From positions 2,445,001-2,509,000 of the forward strand of contig JAUJYZ010001058.1 in assembly GCA_033675265.1 (NCBI GenBank): 64,000 nt of DNA, in the 5' to 3' direction. Below, piece after piece: positions 50,781 through 63,295 of this stretch (positions within the stretch are counted from its first letter, which is position 1; every line of letters begins with the position of its first letter). Below the pieces are notes generated by a model that did not search any database, had not been told where the DNA came from, and saw nothing but the letters and a program-made list of their open reading frames with translations. The DNA comes from Actinostola sp. cb2023. Its lineage: Eukaryota > Cnidaria > Anthozoa > Actiniaria > Actinostolidae. Made by a program: the position numbers and the translations under genes.

Positions 50781-51323
50781 ATTATCTGATTAATAACTAA
50801 AGAATGAAGTGTAAATGTAAGCTGATTGTAGACCTTGGTATGTGTTACACTAGCTTAATGTGCAAGGCTGTGGTGTTGTGAATGTGTCACATCAGTCTTA
50901 ATGTAGAAGTATAAAGGCTGTGGTTGCATGACTGATGCTGTGGTTGTAGGCCTAGAAATAGGCAAAGGCAGGTTCTGTAACACATTTGGTTACTTTTAGG
51001 TCGATTTCATCTGCTCTAGAGTGTATATAATAACTGAAACGATCAAAGAAAGTAATAAAGACAGATCTTATTGCAATTAAAAATTAAAAATAAATAAAAT
51101 GACAATTTTTTATTTTTCCGATCAAATGTTGGAAGACTGCCAGTTCGAGTATTTTGATTGGCTGAATTAGTTACAAGCGTTTCGAAGTGTTTGTCCTCGA
51201 TGAAAATGTAGTGGATATATCACGTGAACTAACGTTTTACATGATTGGCTAAATTCTTTCTCCAGCTCATTAGATAGTCTATACATATTTTAAATTGTAG
51301 ATAATATTGTCAAAATTTAATAG
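50781..51323. other. Upstream flank of TPS and remnant repeat
   Basis: No gene is seen. 51121-51320 is related, inverted, to the repeat at 19131-19405 and is interrupted at 51321-51323 by the large TIR element. Confidence 0.6.
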
Positions 51324-51645
51324 TCCGTGGGCCAGGAGCCGAAACCCTCCCCCCTACGGGGAATTTTGAAGACGTATATGATTTTGAAGCTTAGCTCGAG
51401 GGTGTTCCAAATCAGGTTGTTTGCACTTGATAAGTCCCTGGGTGTGGCCGTACGGCTTCATTCTTTAATGGCGCCGAAAAGCACAGGGTACCCAATTCGA
51501 GATTTCTAGAAGAAAAATACTAGAACATGTAAAAGCAGCTATTACGCTTCCAAATTATGTATGTTTACTCACCTCTATCATCGTGATACAAACATCTGTT
51601 TGAGTAACGCATATAAGCAACGGACGTGGTCACTGCGCATGTCAC
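51324..51645 (+). repeat. Left terminal inverted repeat of the large element
   Basis: This arm is the reverse complement of 59701-60022 over its full 322 bases, with only a few substitutions visible (for example near 51391 and 51440). A stretch at 51327-51509 is open in one frame in both arms only because the arms are copies; it is not taken as a gene. Confidence 0.9.
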
Positions 51646-52031
51646 ATGTCTTGATTTGAAATTTGAATATAATGAGACTACCAGATATTCAGTAAATATG
51701 CTGTTTTTTTGTGTGCAAATCCACTTATGTTTTACACATATGCTTTTTCTAGTGTTAATCATGTTGTTTCATGAATAAAAATGAGGTTTTCCCATGATAC
51801 CATTGCATTTCCACACATCCCATTTTTTTTTGCGGTCCCATTTTTAACATCCGCCATCTTGAAACTCGTGGGATGTTCTGCTCTTGCAGGTGAGTTTTCC
51901 CCTTAATTGTTCTCTAGCAAAATGATCTCTACATGTTGAAAACATATCACACGACTCTTTCAGCTCACAGAAAGGTATTCAAAGTTATATTACATTCATT
52001 TGTATTTGTAATTGTAACCAGACGCTCTTCT

Positions 52032-52826
52032 AGCGTGAAGTCGGGCTTCTAAATGAAATGTAGCCTATTTGAACTAAATATAGATATCTTATATAAGTGC
52101 GATTAAAACAGTGTTTGGTTGCTCGTCGTTGCATGACTCGAGCTCGATTAGAACATGCTTTCCTTGCAATTTCACAAACTCAGCGAATCATGAATGACAA
52201 TGACATAGTTTATTTGTTACCATAAATATATCCATACAAATACAAATACCGTATACATAAACTAGACATCGCAGAGTGATTAAACAATGTTTGGATGAAG
52301 TGTAAATATGGGTTTACCTCCGACGGTTTATATCGGTCGGCTGAAAACCTTACAACTGTTCTCTTCACCGCCGGCTGCGTGTATCAACTCACTTCGATTC
52401 GTTTTTTAAAGTTCTAAAGATCTCTAAACCCTTTGCAGTACTGGTACTGGATTGATAAATCCGTATCTCTATGAACTAGACTAACAAGTAGCAAGGTAAT
52501 TCATTTACGCACTATGGTTTAGAATGATCATAAAGTATTGTATATGTACAATAATCAAATCTCCCAGCACAATAATAGCTTTTGCTAGCTAGAATATCAC
52601 AATCATCAAGAGTATTTACCATGTCAGTTCTACTGAATACATGAAATTCCATACACAGGACGTCGTGACGAGATAAACGATGTGCGATGTCTCGTCTTGA
52701 TAAGCCATGTGGTTTGAGCATGCGCTGTAGAACCCAGTTGGCGGTTTGAAGCCTAAGACGAAGAATACGACGACCGCTCTGCATTTTTAGAGTCGGGTCT
52801 TCCACAGGAAGCCCGACTAATTAATT
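52032..52826 (-). mobile_element. Short internally deleted relative of the 42.9-45.2 kb element, nested in the large element
   Basis: The outer parts match, in inverse orientation, both ends of the element at 42917-45182: 52032-52230 matches 45000-45175 and 52250-52826 matches 42917-43400. The middle part present in the other copy is missing. Its ends read GAAGTCGGGCTTC and GGAAGCCCGA, and both ends can fold into short hairpins. Confidence 0.7.
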
Positions 52827-55039
52827 CCATATCTACAGTTCGTGTAAGTTGATTTTTTCCCCAGTAATGTCAATAAATAGTAATTGATCCTGTCTCTCAT
52901 TTGAAACGGATCTTTGTCCCCATTTTCAGTCTGAAAGCATTGTTCCTTACAGTTACATTGCTTTTCAGTTTTAGCTTTTGTTAGAGAAGATAACAATAAT
53001 GGAAAAGAGCGAAAAACCATTAAAACTTAGAGGGAAAAAATCAAGGAGCAAAGATAAGAGAGATGACGTTGAATGTACATGTATAGTGCATCAACCTCAT
53101 TACAGAGTTTATAGTAAACCAACCTTTATTTCTGAAATAAGTTTTAAAACAATCCAAGAAAGCGCCCGAATTAGACAATGCCAAGAAAACCCAAGTGACA
53201 GGGAAGACGAGATCTGCTCTAATTTGCCCAATGAGTTCCATCCTTTTCAATATGGTTACCATAGCCAGTGCTACCAGCGCTTTACTAATGTATCACGGCT
53301 TGTGAGGAGATGAAAAGCTTCTAGTGATACCCTTCCCGAACCTAGCTTCGAGAAAAGGCGTCGAATTACAGAAACATCAATGCCTTCAGATAAATGTCTC
53401 TTTTGTGATAAAAGCAGGATTACTAGAAATGGAAAAGAGGAACAGTTGGTGAAATGCATAACGAAGACATCAGAAGAGTCAATAAACGCAGCCGCAGAAA
53501 GACAAAAGGACGATAAGTTGCTGCTGAAAATTAGAGGAGTAGACTTAGTAGCAGTGGAAGCACATTATCACAACTGGTGCCGCCGAGAGTACACTCGATC
53601 TTCGATTCGCCATAGTGATCCAAGCAACAAGGATTCAGATGATTATGCAGCGTTACAGGCCGCTTATAAGGCAGCATTTGATCACGTTTGCAGTTACGTC
53701 AATGATAATATAATTGTCGGATTGAATGTAGTCAGAATGACAATGCTGAGAGAACGCTATTTACAATACATGCTTGAAAATAGTCCTACATTCTTTAACA
53801 CTGAGTACAAAACTAGCTGACAAGCTTAAAGATAAACTTGTGCGGAATCGTTTTGGGAATTACTTACAATTTTGGCAAATCAACTATAAGATTGAACTCG
53901 TTTACTCGTCTGGTATTGAGAAAGGACAAGCAGTTGAGGCAGCCTTTGAGAGCGCAGAATCCGAAGCAAAGAGACTGGAAGAGGCATCCCTAATTTTGCG
54001 CAGAGAAATCCAAAGCTGTTACAATGTAGCAGGAGAAATGCCCTGGCCCCCCTCTACAAGCTTCCTTGTGGATGAACCTATTAAGCCTCCATCAAGCTTG
54101 ACCGACTTCATTGGTGTAGTGATATCTTCCAAGAAAGATTCTGAAAAGAAGCAATGGATTGCATCGTCAATTGCGCAGGATATCTGCAAAGCAGCAACTA
54201 ATGGGCAATGGATGATGCCAAAGCATCTACTTCTCGGCATGTCACTGAGGCATCTGACAGGCAGCGCAGAGGTTGTTTCAATCCTAAATCGCTTGGGACA
54301 TTGTACATCATACTCCAGACTGCTAGAGCTCGAAACCGCCATTTGTAAATCTATTGATGACAAAGAAGGTACAATTCCATCAACGATTGATCCAAGCAAG
54401 AATGTTGTCACTCATCTCTGTTGGGATAATTTCGACCTGAGAGAAGAGACGCCATCAGGTGCAGGTACCACATGCACATACAGCACATGGAATTATTATC
54501 CAGGAGGTCTCGGACGTTAATGATGGCACTACAATTGTATCTAATGCCCATCATGATGTGCCGAAAACAAAACGCCGATCGATTCAGTGTATTCTGGAAG
54601 ATTACGAGCCATGCTTTGCTAAAGAAAAGGTCGAACCTAAGATAACGATAACCAAGACAACAGTAGAAAAAACACAAGCTCAATCCAAGGCTCGATCATC
54701 TGATGTCCTGTGGTTTATCTGCCGTGCCATAATGCCAGGACCAGATTCTCAAATTGTCCCACCATGGGCTGGCTGGGTTTCCAAGACTGGAACCAGCGAG
54801 AAGTCATCTCAGCAGTCTACAGTAGACTACATGGCGCCTATTTTTGCGCCGATAACTGAGAACTCAACAGTTCAGCACATCCTTAAGGTATCTCAGCAAG
54901 CTTCAAGGGAGGTCCATCAGCAGTACACGGTGGTGACATTTGATCTGGCAGTGGCCAAGAAGGCCTATGCGCTGGTATGGCAAAACCCAGAAATCTCATC
55001 GCGTACAATTGCCCATCAATTTGTGTCACGGCCGTGAAT

Positions 55040-55815
55040 TACTAAATAATAGACTGAATAAAGGATTAACGGCTCCGGAATAACGTAGAATTTCGAATTT
55101 TTTTACATGTTACAGTACAGTATTTATTTTCCACGATTTTTCGCAATGAAAAGTACTTTTTTCAATTTCCCGCGAAAACTCCGACCCAGGCCTCGCGCGG
55201 TTTCACTTCCTGACTCGCAACTAATCCCAACAGTATTCTCGGTCGAAAAAAATCGCGTTTAAATAAAAACCTGGAGCTAGAGAGCATTGTTTCCAAGGCT
55301 ATACAGGCCTGGCTACACAAACAGTTTGAAAATGGCGGAAGGAGAAGGTTGTTTTGAAGAGAGAAACCTTTGTAAAAGTCCGGGAAATTCGCATCAAGAG
55401 CTGGACTATGACTAAAGGAAACCTCAGAAAATCGGTATTTGCGTTTATGTTCGAAAGAAACAAATCGAAGAATTATTTTAGGCAACAAATGTACATCAAA
55501 TTTCCGCTGTTACATTTTTTGTTGAGGGCATTGCTGAGACACACCAAGCCGCTTCTTCCTTCAGTGTCGTACTTTCCATACAAAAAGACGCCATTCTGGG
55601 CCGTATTCAGTCTAAGAAAATCGGTAGATCGCTCAACAACTAAAAGGTAAAAAGCAAACAGACTTAAACCATTGTCGTATTAGTTATATTTTCCGCTGTT
55701 ACATTTTTTCCTAATGCTTCTGTTTTATTGTTGCCGAGAGTTGAAAGTATGAATTTCGGCTTCTTCTTTGTAATTCCTCGTGTTTAATGAGCATGAAATG
55801 TGACAGGCGTCTCTC
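55040..55815. other. Insert interrupting the transposon gene, first
   Basis: This non-homologous stretch separates two parts of the broken coding region. It shares a general arrangement with 58235-58990, including GGCTTGGCTACCAAAT/GGCCTGGCTACACAAA followed by an AAAATGGC start-like motif. It could be an intron or a nested element. Confidence 0.5.
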
Positions 55816-57888
55816 GATAATATGCAAATTGAATGCAAATTAGCAAAAGTCACCGGAAGTGACACTGAATTGTACGCGATGTTCAGCGATGTCATTGTAC
55901 AAATGGGCAGCTTCCACCTTCTGTGCTCCTTCATGAGTGCGCTTGGGAAGCTGATGAGGTATAGTGGTCTTAAAGAGGTTCTGGTAGAATCTGGAGTTTG
56001 CGCGAGTGGTTCCATCCAACAGGTAATGGCTGGGAAGCATTATAATCGAGCAATACGAGTGCACAAGATCGTTTTAGAGGCATTGGAGCGTCTCCTACTG
56101 GATGTCTTTGAAAACCAGCATGAAGAGGAACTGACTGAGGAAACTGAGGAGCTATTATGTCGTCTTGCTGATGATCGTTGTGAAGAAAACCTTTCAAATG
56201 CCCTGTCAAGTGAAAGCTGTGCTGAGCTGTTGCTCCATTACTCGGAGTTTAAAGCAAAAGTCTGTGATGGACAGCTAGGCAAAACAGCTCAGTTCTGGCT
56301 GAAATATATGGAGAAGGTGTGGCTGATTCTGAGGTTTCAAAGAGCAACGAAAGAGAACAACCTTGAGCTACATATTGCCAGCCTTGAACAGATGGCTAGT
56401 CTATTTTTTGCATTGAACCACCCAAACTACGCTCGATATACCACAGTCTACTTGCTGATCCTTCTGAATCTTGAAGAAACACACCCCGGGGCCAAGGAAT
56501 TATTATCAAGTAATGGTTTCAGTGTCAATCGATCTGATGTTCCCTCCAGTAGAAATGCTGTTGATATCACAATAGAACAGACGATCAATCGCCACGCGAA
56601 GTCCCATGGTGGCATTATAGGCTTTAGCAGAAACCACTCGGCGTACTATAGATGGTGCAAGACGAGACATGCTCGAGCGAGTTACATACCTTCAAGCTAC
56701 GAGGGAGATGGTTGACATGGATAACTCAGAGTGTACAACGCACAAGGAGCTAAGATCATCCCAGATCATGAAATCCGAAGAAGACGTTTGTAATGTCGTC
56801 AATGCTATCAAACATTTCATCAATCCGTTCGTGGTAGGAGAACCAGATGCACTCTACTGCATCTCTTCGGGAGCCCCAGCTTCCAGTGATGTTGAGCATG
56901 ACCTTCTAACTGTAGACGAAGTGGGAATGAAAGCTCACACTGCTTTCGTCAATGACCGTCTGGTTGAACAGGAAATAAGCTTTCATTCATCAATCAAGAG
57001 GCAAAACCTTAAAACTTTTGCTAGCTTGGTAAAATCTACCAAGGTTACTGGCAAGTCCAAGAAGACAAAGAAAATAACCGCTGAGAGAAATGTGTTCGGC
57101 CAGCTTGTGATGCTAGCTCTTGATTATGACCTTGATATGAAAAGAGTACTAAGCTACCCATTAGGCCCTGTGCCGTGGGCGTTAGCTATAGCGAAGTCAG
57201 ATGGTATGCCTGTTAAGACGGAGAAGGCAAAGCTGCTTCATATTCTAGAGGGAAAGAACCAGGTGCAAAGGCCAACCACAGGAGATATATTCTATGTTAT
57301 AGATGGCAATGCTCTTCTTCAGGCGATGGTGGCTATTCCGAGCACATTTGGAGATCTTGCAGACAGCGTGTTTGAGCAGCTTCCGAAAGTACACCGCGTT
57401 GACTTTGTGACTGACTCATACCATCCTTTATCAATTAAGGAAGTTGAGCGATCTCGCAGGGGCACGTCTGCACCACATCAGAGACTGGAAGAAGTTTCTA
57501 TCGAATGGGGAGAATAAGCGACGCCTGTCTAACTTTAATTTCTTCTTGAAGAGTGGAAGAACGACAGATTTGCTGAGAAACTTCAGGGGAGAGAAGTGGT
57601 TGTTGTCTGCGAAGAGAAAGCAGTTTGTCTCACAAGTGTAAATGGTCAGCAAACAGTGTCAGAGGAGATGTTGGAGCTTTGCTCCACACAAGAAGAGGGA
57701 GATACCAAGATGATTCTCCACTGTCATCATATTGCAGCTAACACACCAGAAACCTCTACAATAATAGTGAGATCCCCAGACACAGATGTGCTCGTACTTC
57801 TTGTTAGTCATACGCAGAGGCTGACACAGAGTGTGCTCTTTGATACAGGAGTAGGAAACAAGAGACACCTCAATCTAATGTTGGTTTG

Positions 57889-57994
57889 TAGGTTGGATAA
57901 TTCATGACAAAACTTTTTGTATCTTCAACCTGAGTTTTATTACAAAATTGCCAAGCTTGGCAGTTTTGTAATAAAACTCAGGTTGAAGATACAA
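57889..57994. repeat. Hairpin interrupting the nuclease-like region
   Basis: TGACAAAACTTTTTGTATCT and its complement form a stem of about 50 bp with almost no loop. The coding sequence resumes directly after it (SRDTSVKAVADD). Confidence 0.85.
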
Positions 57995-58234
57995 AAAGTT
58001 TTGTCAAGAGACACCTCTGTGAAGGCTGTAGCTGATGATGTTGGGGAGGACATGCTTCTAGCACTACCAGGCCTGCACAGTTTTACTGGCTGTGACACCA
58101 CAAGTTCCTTTAAAAAAAAAAGGAAAGATCAAGACCCTAAAGGCCCTTCAAAAACACACATCATTCATCCCTGTGTTTCAAGACATCGCGTAAAATTGCC
58201 CAAGAAATCAGGTCATGACCACGTTTTTGGCTAA

Positions 58235-58990
58235 ATGACAAAAAATAAACATTTCAATAACCTAAAAACATTAAGAAAAACAATTCTGTATTTTTTCTCT
58301 CAAAAAATAACGTGCTTAAATATTTTTCTGAGGCATTATTCGCAAGTTTCCGCGAGAAAATTTTAAATTAGCGCCCAATCCCCACTCGGCCAATCCTCCT
58401 GGATTCTCAGTCTTTTTCAGTCAAATTTAATCGATCATCTAAGGGAGTCTAGGACCTGAATACTTGGTTTCCCTGTGGAATAGAGGCTTGGCTACCAAAT
58501 TTTTAAAATGGCCGAAGAAAAATAGCTCTACAACATCGAGAAACGTGGACAGTTTGGCGTGTTTCGCTACCTTCTTGCTTGGCGACTGATCAGCTATTGA
58601 TTGAACTAAACCTTTAATTTGGAAAATCGCTTGTTACATTTATCCTACCAAAAGTCAAATATGGGGATTAAACAAAGCTATACAAGGTTAAGAGAAACCC
58701 ATGATAGACTTTTTCCTTCTGGTCACTCGCGAAGCACAATGACAGATATTTCATCTTACCTTGTGACATTTCATACTGAAATACGCCATTCTTCCTCGAT
58801 TCTACTGTAAAAAAATCGCATGATCGACCGGCAGCAGGAGAATAAAAATGGTAAGCGGGTTTTCAGTAGTTGTTTGCCTTTTATTTCCCGTGATAGACTT
58901 TTTCTCTTGGAGCATGTTTACATTTATTTTATTTATCAAAAGTAAAGACGAGTTCAAAGTTCTTGTATTTTTTTATTGGCCGTGAGCTCT
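58235..58990. other. Insert interrupting the transposon gene, second
   Basis: A non-coding stretch between LPGLHSFTGCDTTS-containing sequence and the last coding fragments. It looks distantly related to 55040-55815. Confidence 0.45.
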
Positions 58991-59700
58991 TACGGTGAAA
59001 GGAGAGACTGGTGACTTATGCTAATGTACGAAAAATCCCGGATGTGACATCCAATTTTACGCGATGGCTAGGACAGTCTCCAGTGGTTCCTGAGGATGTC
59101 TTTCAGAAGCTAGAGTCTTTCACATGCATAATGTATGGTGGTGGATCTACTAAAATCAATTCAATGAGATATATGATAAATTTCAAGAGCGACTAAGTGC
59201 GAGGCCAAGAAATGAGCTGCTATCGAGCTACAATGGAGTTGATGAGCCTCCTACCACCATGTCTAGACAGTCTGAAGATGCATATCAGGCGATCCAACTA
59301 TCAGGCACTTATATGGCGCAATGCACATCAGGCAACTCCCTCTATTCCTTCTCCACATGGACACGGTTGGGACATCACTGACGACACCGAGATCGAGTGG
59401 ACTGACGGAGTCCTAATGCCTCAATAACTTGTAGATATTGTTGTTGATGCTCCCAGTCAAATCGAAGATGAAGACAGTGAAGGCGTGGCTGAGTTTGACA
59501 ACCTCATCGATGCTATATTCGATACAGACTAGTAATAAACTGTATGAACTCGAATAAACATTCCTATAGAAACCTACCTTGGTATTATTTGAACACTTGA
59601 ACGTTGAGTTATAGACAGAAAAAACTTTCTTTTTTTTTTTTTACACATCAATATCAACCTCCTGGGCGCTAATATCACATAATTTCTATACCAGAGATTT

Positions 59701-60022
59701 GTGACATGCGCAGTGACGACTTCCGTTGCTTATATGCGTTACTCAAACAGATGTTTGTATCACGATGATAGAGGTGAGTAAACATACATAATTTGGAAGC
59801 GTAATAGCTGCTTTTACATGTTCTAGTATTTTTCTTCTAGAAATCTCGAATTGGGTACCCTGTGCTTTTCGGCGCCATTAAAGAATGCAGCCGTACGGCC
59901 ACACCAAGGGACTTATCAAGTGCAAACAACCTGATTTGGAACACCCTCGATCTAAGCTTCAAAATCATATACGTCTTCAAAATTCCCCGTAGGGGGGAGG
60001 GTTTCGGCTCCTGGCCCACGGA
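59701..60022 (-). repeat. Right terminal inverted repeat of the large element
   Basis: Inverted partner of 51324-51645, of equal length. It ends with GGCCCACGGA at 60013-60022, after which unrelated flank begins. Confidence 0.9.
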
Positions 60023-60067
60023 ACTGCCATATCTCAGTAGTCATGACTCGTTGAGTAATATATCAGA

Positions 60068-60330
<263 letters not shown>

Positions 60331-60444
60331 TCATTAATAATTCATGAGGTAATTACAATACAAATCACAAACGTGGCAGGGCTTGTATATCTGATACAAC
60401 TGAAATCGTCCTCATTCACCGGTCAACTTTAAGTTGGATTTTCT

Positions 60445-60620
60445 CCATCCATCCATCCATCCATCCATCCATCCATCCATCCATCCATCCATCCATCCAT
60501 CCATCCATCCATCCATCCATCCATCCATCCATCCATCCATCCATCCATCCATCCATCCATCCATCCATCCATCCATCCATCCATCCATCCATCCATCCAT
60601 CCATCCATCCATCCATCCAT
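60445..60620. repeat. (CATC)n microsatellite
   Basis: About 43 tetranucleotide copies, open in every frame only because of the repeat. Confidence 0.95.
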
Positions 60621-61785
60621 CAATTTCTATTCATTCCACATCAAGCCTTGGAAACACTCTTGGTGTTCGAACGAGATTACTATATCTACAAGTTTGAGAT
60701 CAGGATCCATTTCAAATCGTAGTTGCCGTACGCGACCGATGAACACACACACAACTATTCAATGTAACTCAGCTTTGATTTACCTTATTCTTTCCTCTAC
60801 TTTTTGACTTCTTGATCACCGGTTCACCACAGTGAAGTTCACTCTCCGTATCAGTTCAATATCGATACTGATTTATTGAAATTCCATTGAGAACATGCAT
60901 GACACTGGGAAATGGTCAAAGTTGCTAGTTGAATAAAAATCACTCAAAGTGAAAGTGAAAAAAGGTTTCTGTCCATGCAAGTCCGTTCCTGAATAAATAT
61001 ATACCTTGTCATGTTTAATGTTAGAGTAAAGGTTACACGCGCTGAGGCAAGTTTTAATTTAAAAAGCGCCTTGTTTGGTGTATTGCTTGCTTCGCACTTT
61101 CATTACTCGCGTGGACATTAAATTAAAAAATAAAAATTAATACTGTCTAACCTTCTAACCACACTACCATTAATAATTCAAGAATATTTCTGTTCAAGAA
61201 TATGTCTTTTTTTTTCTTTCGTTTCATTATGATATATTCAGTTGAAAAATTAGTCATTTGAAGAATAAATTCCTTGCCAGCAATTGTTGTAAATATCTGA
61301 CGCGTCAACGATACAATGGACGATTAACGCGATTGACGACTGATCAGGATTTCAAACTGTCACGAAAAAAAGCCACATGAAATTAAAAATTTATAATAGT
61401 TTAGACATCCTCTCGGCTCTTTCTCTCTCTCTCTATTTTTTTTTGACGCTTTCTAAAGGAGACATACATATTTTACAAACTTACAAACAAACCAGCATGA
61501 CACTGACAACAAACATTGCAGAAAGGTCCCTACCTAATTTCCATGCGTGAACGACATTGGGACTCGGAATACATTTATATTTACCCATAATGCAAGCGCA
61601 CCCGATATGTATATGTATTTGTATTGCAAATGACTGCACATACATACAACAGCATAAAACCGCGAAAAGATCTATCACATTACAAATTGATATCTTGCAT
61701 TGTTTCATTTATTTTCTATAAATTTTAACGCCACAGTATATCAAGAGGAATCATCTGCTTCTGTTGATTAATATGTTCATATATA
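60621..61785. other. No feature seen
   Basis: AT-rich sequence without a supportable gene, strong repeat or element. Confidence 0.5.
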
Positions 61786-62046
61786 CAGTCGTACTCAAAA
61801 AGGTTGTCCAGATGAAAAGACTACAATACTACAATAAAGTCACGCGATTCATTATGTATTCCATTTCCTCGCTTGGAATTTCAATTTGAGATGCAAAAGT
61901 ACACGGCATTGTGAAAACTGAATGTGATGGCGCTGATATCAACTCGCAGTTACGCACGCTGAAATTGAATACAGAATGAATCACGTGACTTTATTGTAGT
62001 ATTGCAGCTAGTCTTTTCATCTGGACAACCTTTTTGTGAATGACTG
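61786..62046. mobile_element. Tc1/mariner-like MITE, copy 2
   Basis: It begins CAGTCGTACTCAAAAAGGTT and ends with the complementary type GTGAATGACTG. It is related throughout to 10889-11145 in the same arrangement of arms. TA is present on the left side only. Confidence 0.75.
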
Positions 62047-62867
62047 TTTATACGTACTATATTTCACGATCCCAGTTCAAAGAAATATTAAAATAGCTAA
62101 TTACATAATCGTTGTCGGGTTGAAAATCATAAATCATAGAAGCTGAGACCGCAAGGAAGGATGGGAAATCAGTTCGTGAGCCACATCACATACAGATATA
62201 TTCAATGTTCTCGTAGTTTTATATTTTATTATATATAGTTATATAATATTATCTTATGTTACTTTAACTGTTAATTTATGCACTTGGATCTATCTGTCTA
62301 GCTAGTTTTGAAGGTATATGAGCTATTTAACTAAGATCCTACAAGTCTGGATACAAAGGTCGATCATTTGACGGTGTTATTTGAGAGTTTTAATTTCCCA
62401 GAATTTCATGCTTTTCAACCCAACATGACATAAAATATAACATACATAAATATACATAAATTGTATACGTATTGTTACAGCAGCAATCCGTGGTACGCGT
62501 TTATGTTCACGATGTCTTACAGGGCAACTGGATTTCTGAGAAGATTACAATCGACAATATATTGAAGGATTTGGTCACAAGGATTTCTCGGAACTGTGGG
62601 AAATCTTCCCCTCTTGCGCCTAGGCCTTCTCTTTAAATACCCGGCCGGGGATTCCCCGAGATCAGTGATGAATTACGACTGAGCTATTGACATAGTATGT
62701 TGACAACGTCAGGAGAGCTGACAATTTTGTCTTTAAAACTGGTTAGGACACGTTTTGCATGAGCTGTCAGTCACTGATCAGATACGATCTGTAGCTATAT
62801 ACATCACGATCTTCGTATGTTATGCTATGTACCAAGGAGACTACTCATGGGTACATCGGTTATTGTA
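62047..62867. other. No feature seen
   Basis: AT-rich sequence. Short open frames exist near 62755 but have no support. Confidence 0.5.
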
Positions 62868-63295
62868 TATACACCTATTTCAAAAATCGTTGTCGCAGCC
62901 GAAGCAACAGTCAACACTCCAAGACTGCAAAGGATTTCGGTAATTTTTCTCGTAATTCATTCATTCAGATAATATTTTGGTTGCATGCGTTTGTGACATG
63001 TTATTATGGCAAGCTGAAGTGGTAGTTCAGGTGTCAAACCGAATATTTCGGAAAGTACTAGTACTACAAACGTACTGTTGCGGGTACTAAACCCGTCGAA
63101 CAAGAGCAGGCATAAAAATACACGCTTCCAAACAGTTAATGAGCTGAAAAACTACATTCATGATAACTATTTACAATGACCACAACTGAATAAATTAATT
63201 ATAAGAAAAATTACCGAAATCCTTTGCAGTCTTGGAGTGTTGACTGTTGCTTCGGCTGCGATAACGATTTTTGAAATAGGTGTATATCAATAGCC
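62868..63295. mobile_element. Foldback element, 428 bp
   Basis: ACACCTATTTCAAAAATCGT at the left and its complement at the right end belong to arms of about 90 bp carrying GAAGCAACAGTCAACACTCC. A relative lies at 41130-41430. Confidence 0.8.

Larger units (their letters stand above)
52978..59532 (+). pseudogene. Broken transposon gene: Cys/His modules plus PIN/FEN-like C-terminal region
   Basis: A long protein can be followed through several frames. 52996-53313 contains paired cysteines and a YGYHSQCYQRF module and ends at a TGA. 53380-53818 contains CLFC and AHYHNWCRREY, a second module of the same type. The frame shifts near 53800 and 54465. Reading then continues to about 55020, is interrupted, and resumes from 55850 (IVQMGSFHLLCSFMSALGK; ICASGSIQQV-type segment) with shifts near 56690, 57440 and 57600. 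The C-terminal part has FYVIDGNALL (57289-57318), QEEGDTKMILH, SPDTDVLVLL and LPGLHSFTGCDTTS. These are acidic positions like those of PIN/FEN1-type nucleases. Remaining fragments run to a TAG at 59530-59532. Proteins with these motifs are known to me as uncharacterised, repeated proteins of cnidarians and some other animals. The nuclease reading is inference. Some gaps could be introns, but the in-frame stop and one-base shifts indicate decay. Confidence 0.7.
51324..60022 (+). mobile_element. Large TIR-bounded DNA transposon-like element (about 8.7 kb)
   Basis: The unit is bounded by inverted copies of the same 322 bases, 51324-51645 and 59701-60022, both starting TCCGTGGGCCAGGAGCC from the outside. 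By eye I count about five differences, so the arms are about 98% alike. Inside are a broken plus-strand gene (52978-59532), a smaller element nested at 52032-52826, and inserts within the gene. The flanks match the two sides of a repeat that is continuous near 19.2 kb, which supports the boundaries. No convincing target-site duplication was found. A transposase of a named superfamily was not recognised. Confidence 0.8.

Noticed and set aside
51327..51509. Conserved 60-codon frame found again inverted at 59837-60019
   Set aside because: Identity reflects the terminal inverted repeat; no other coding evidence.
62822..63025. Small frame repeated at 41263-41502
   Set aside because: The shared peptide comes from the foldback element's arms, not from a gene.
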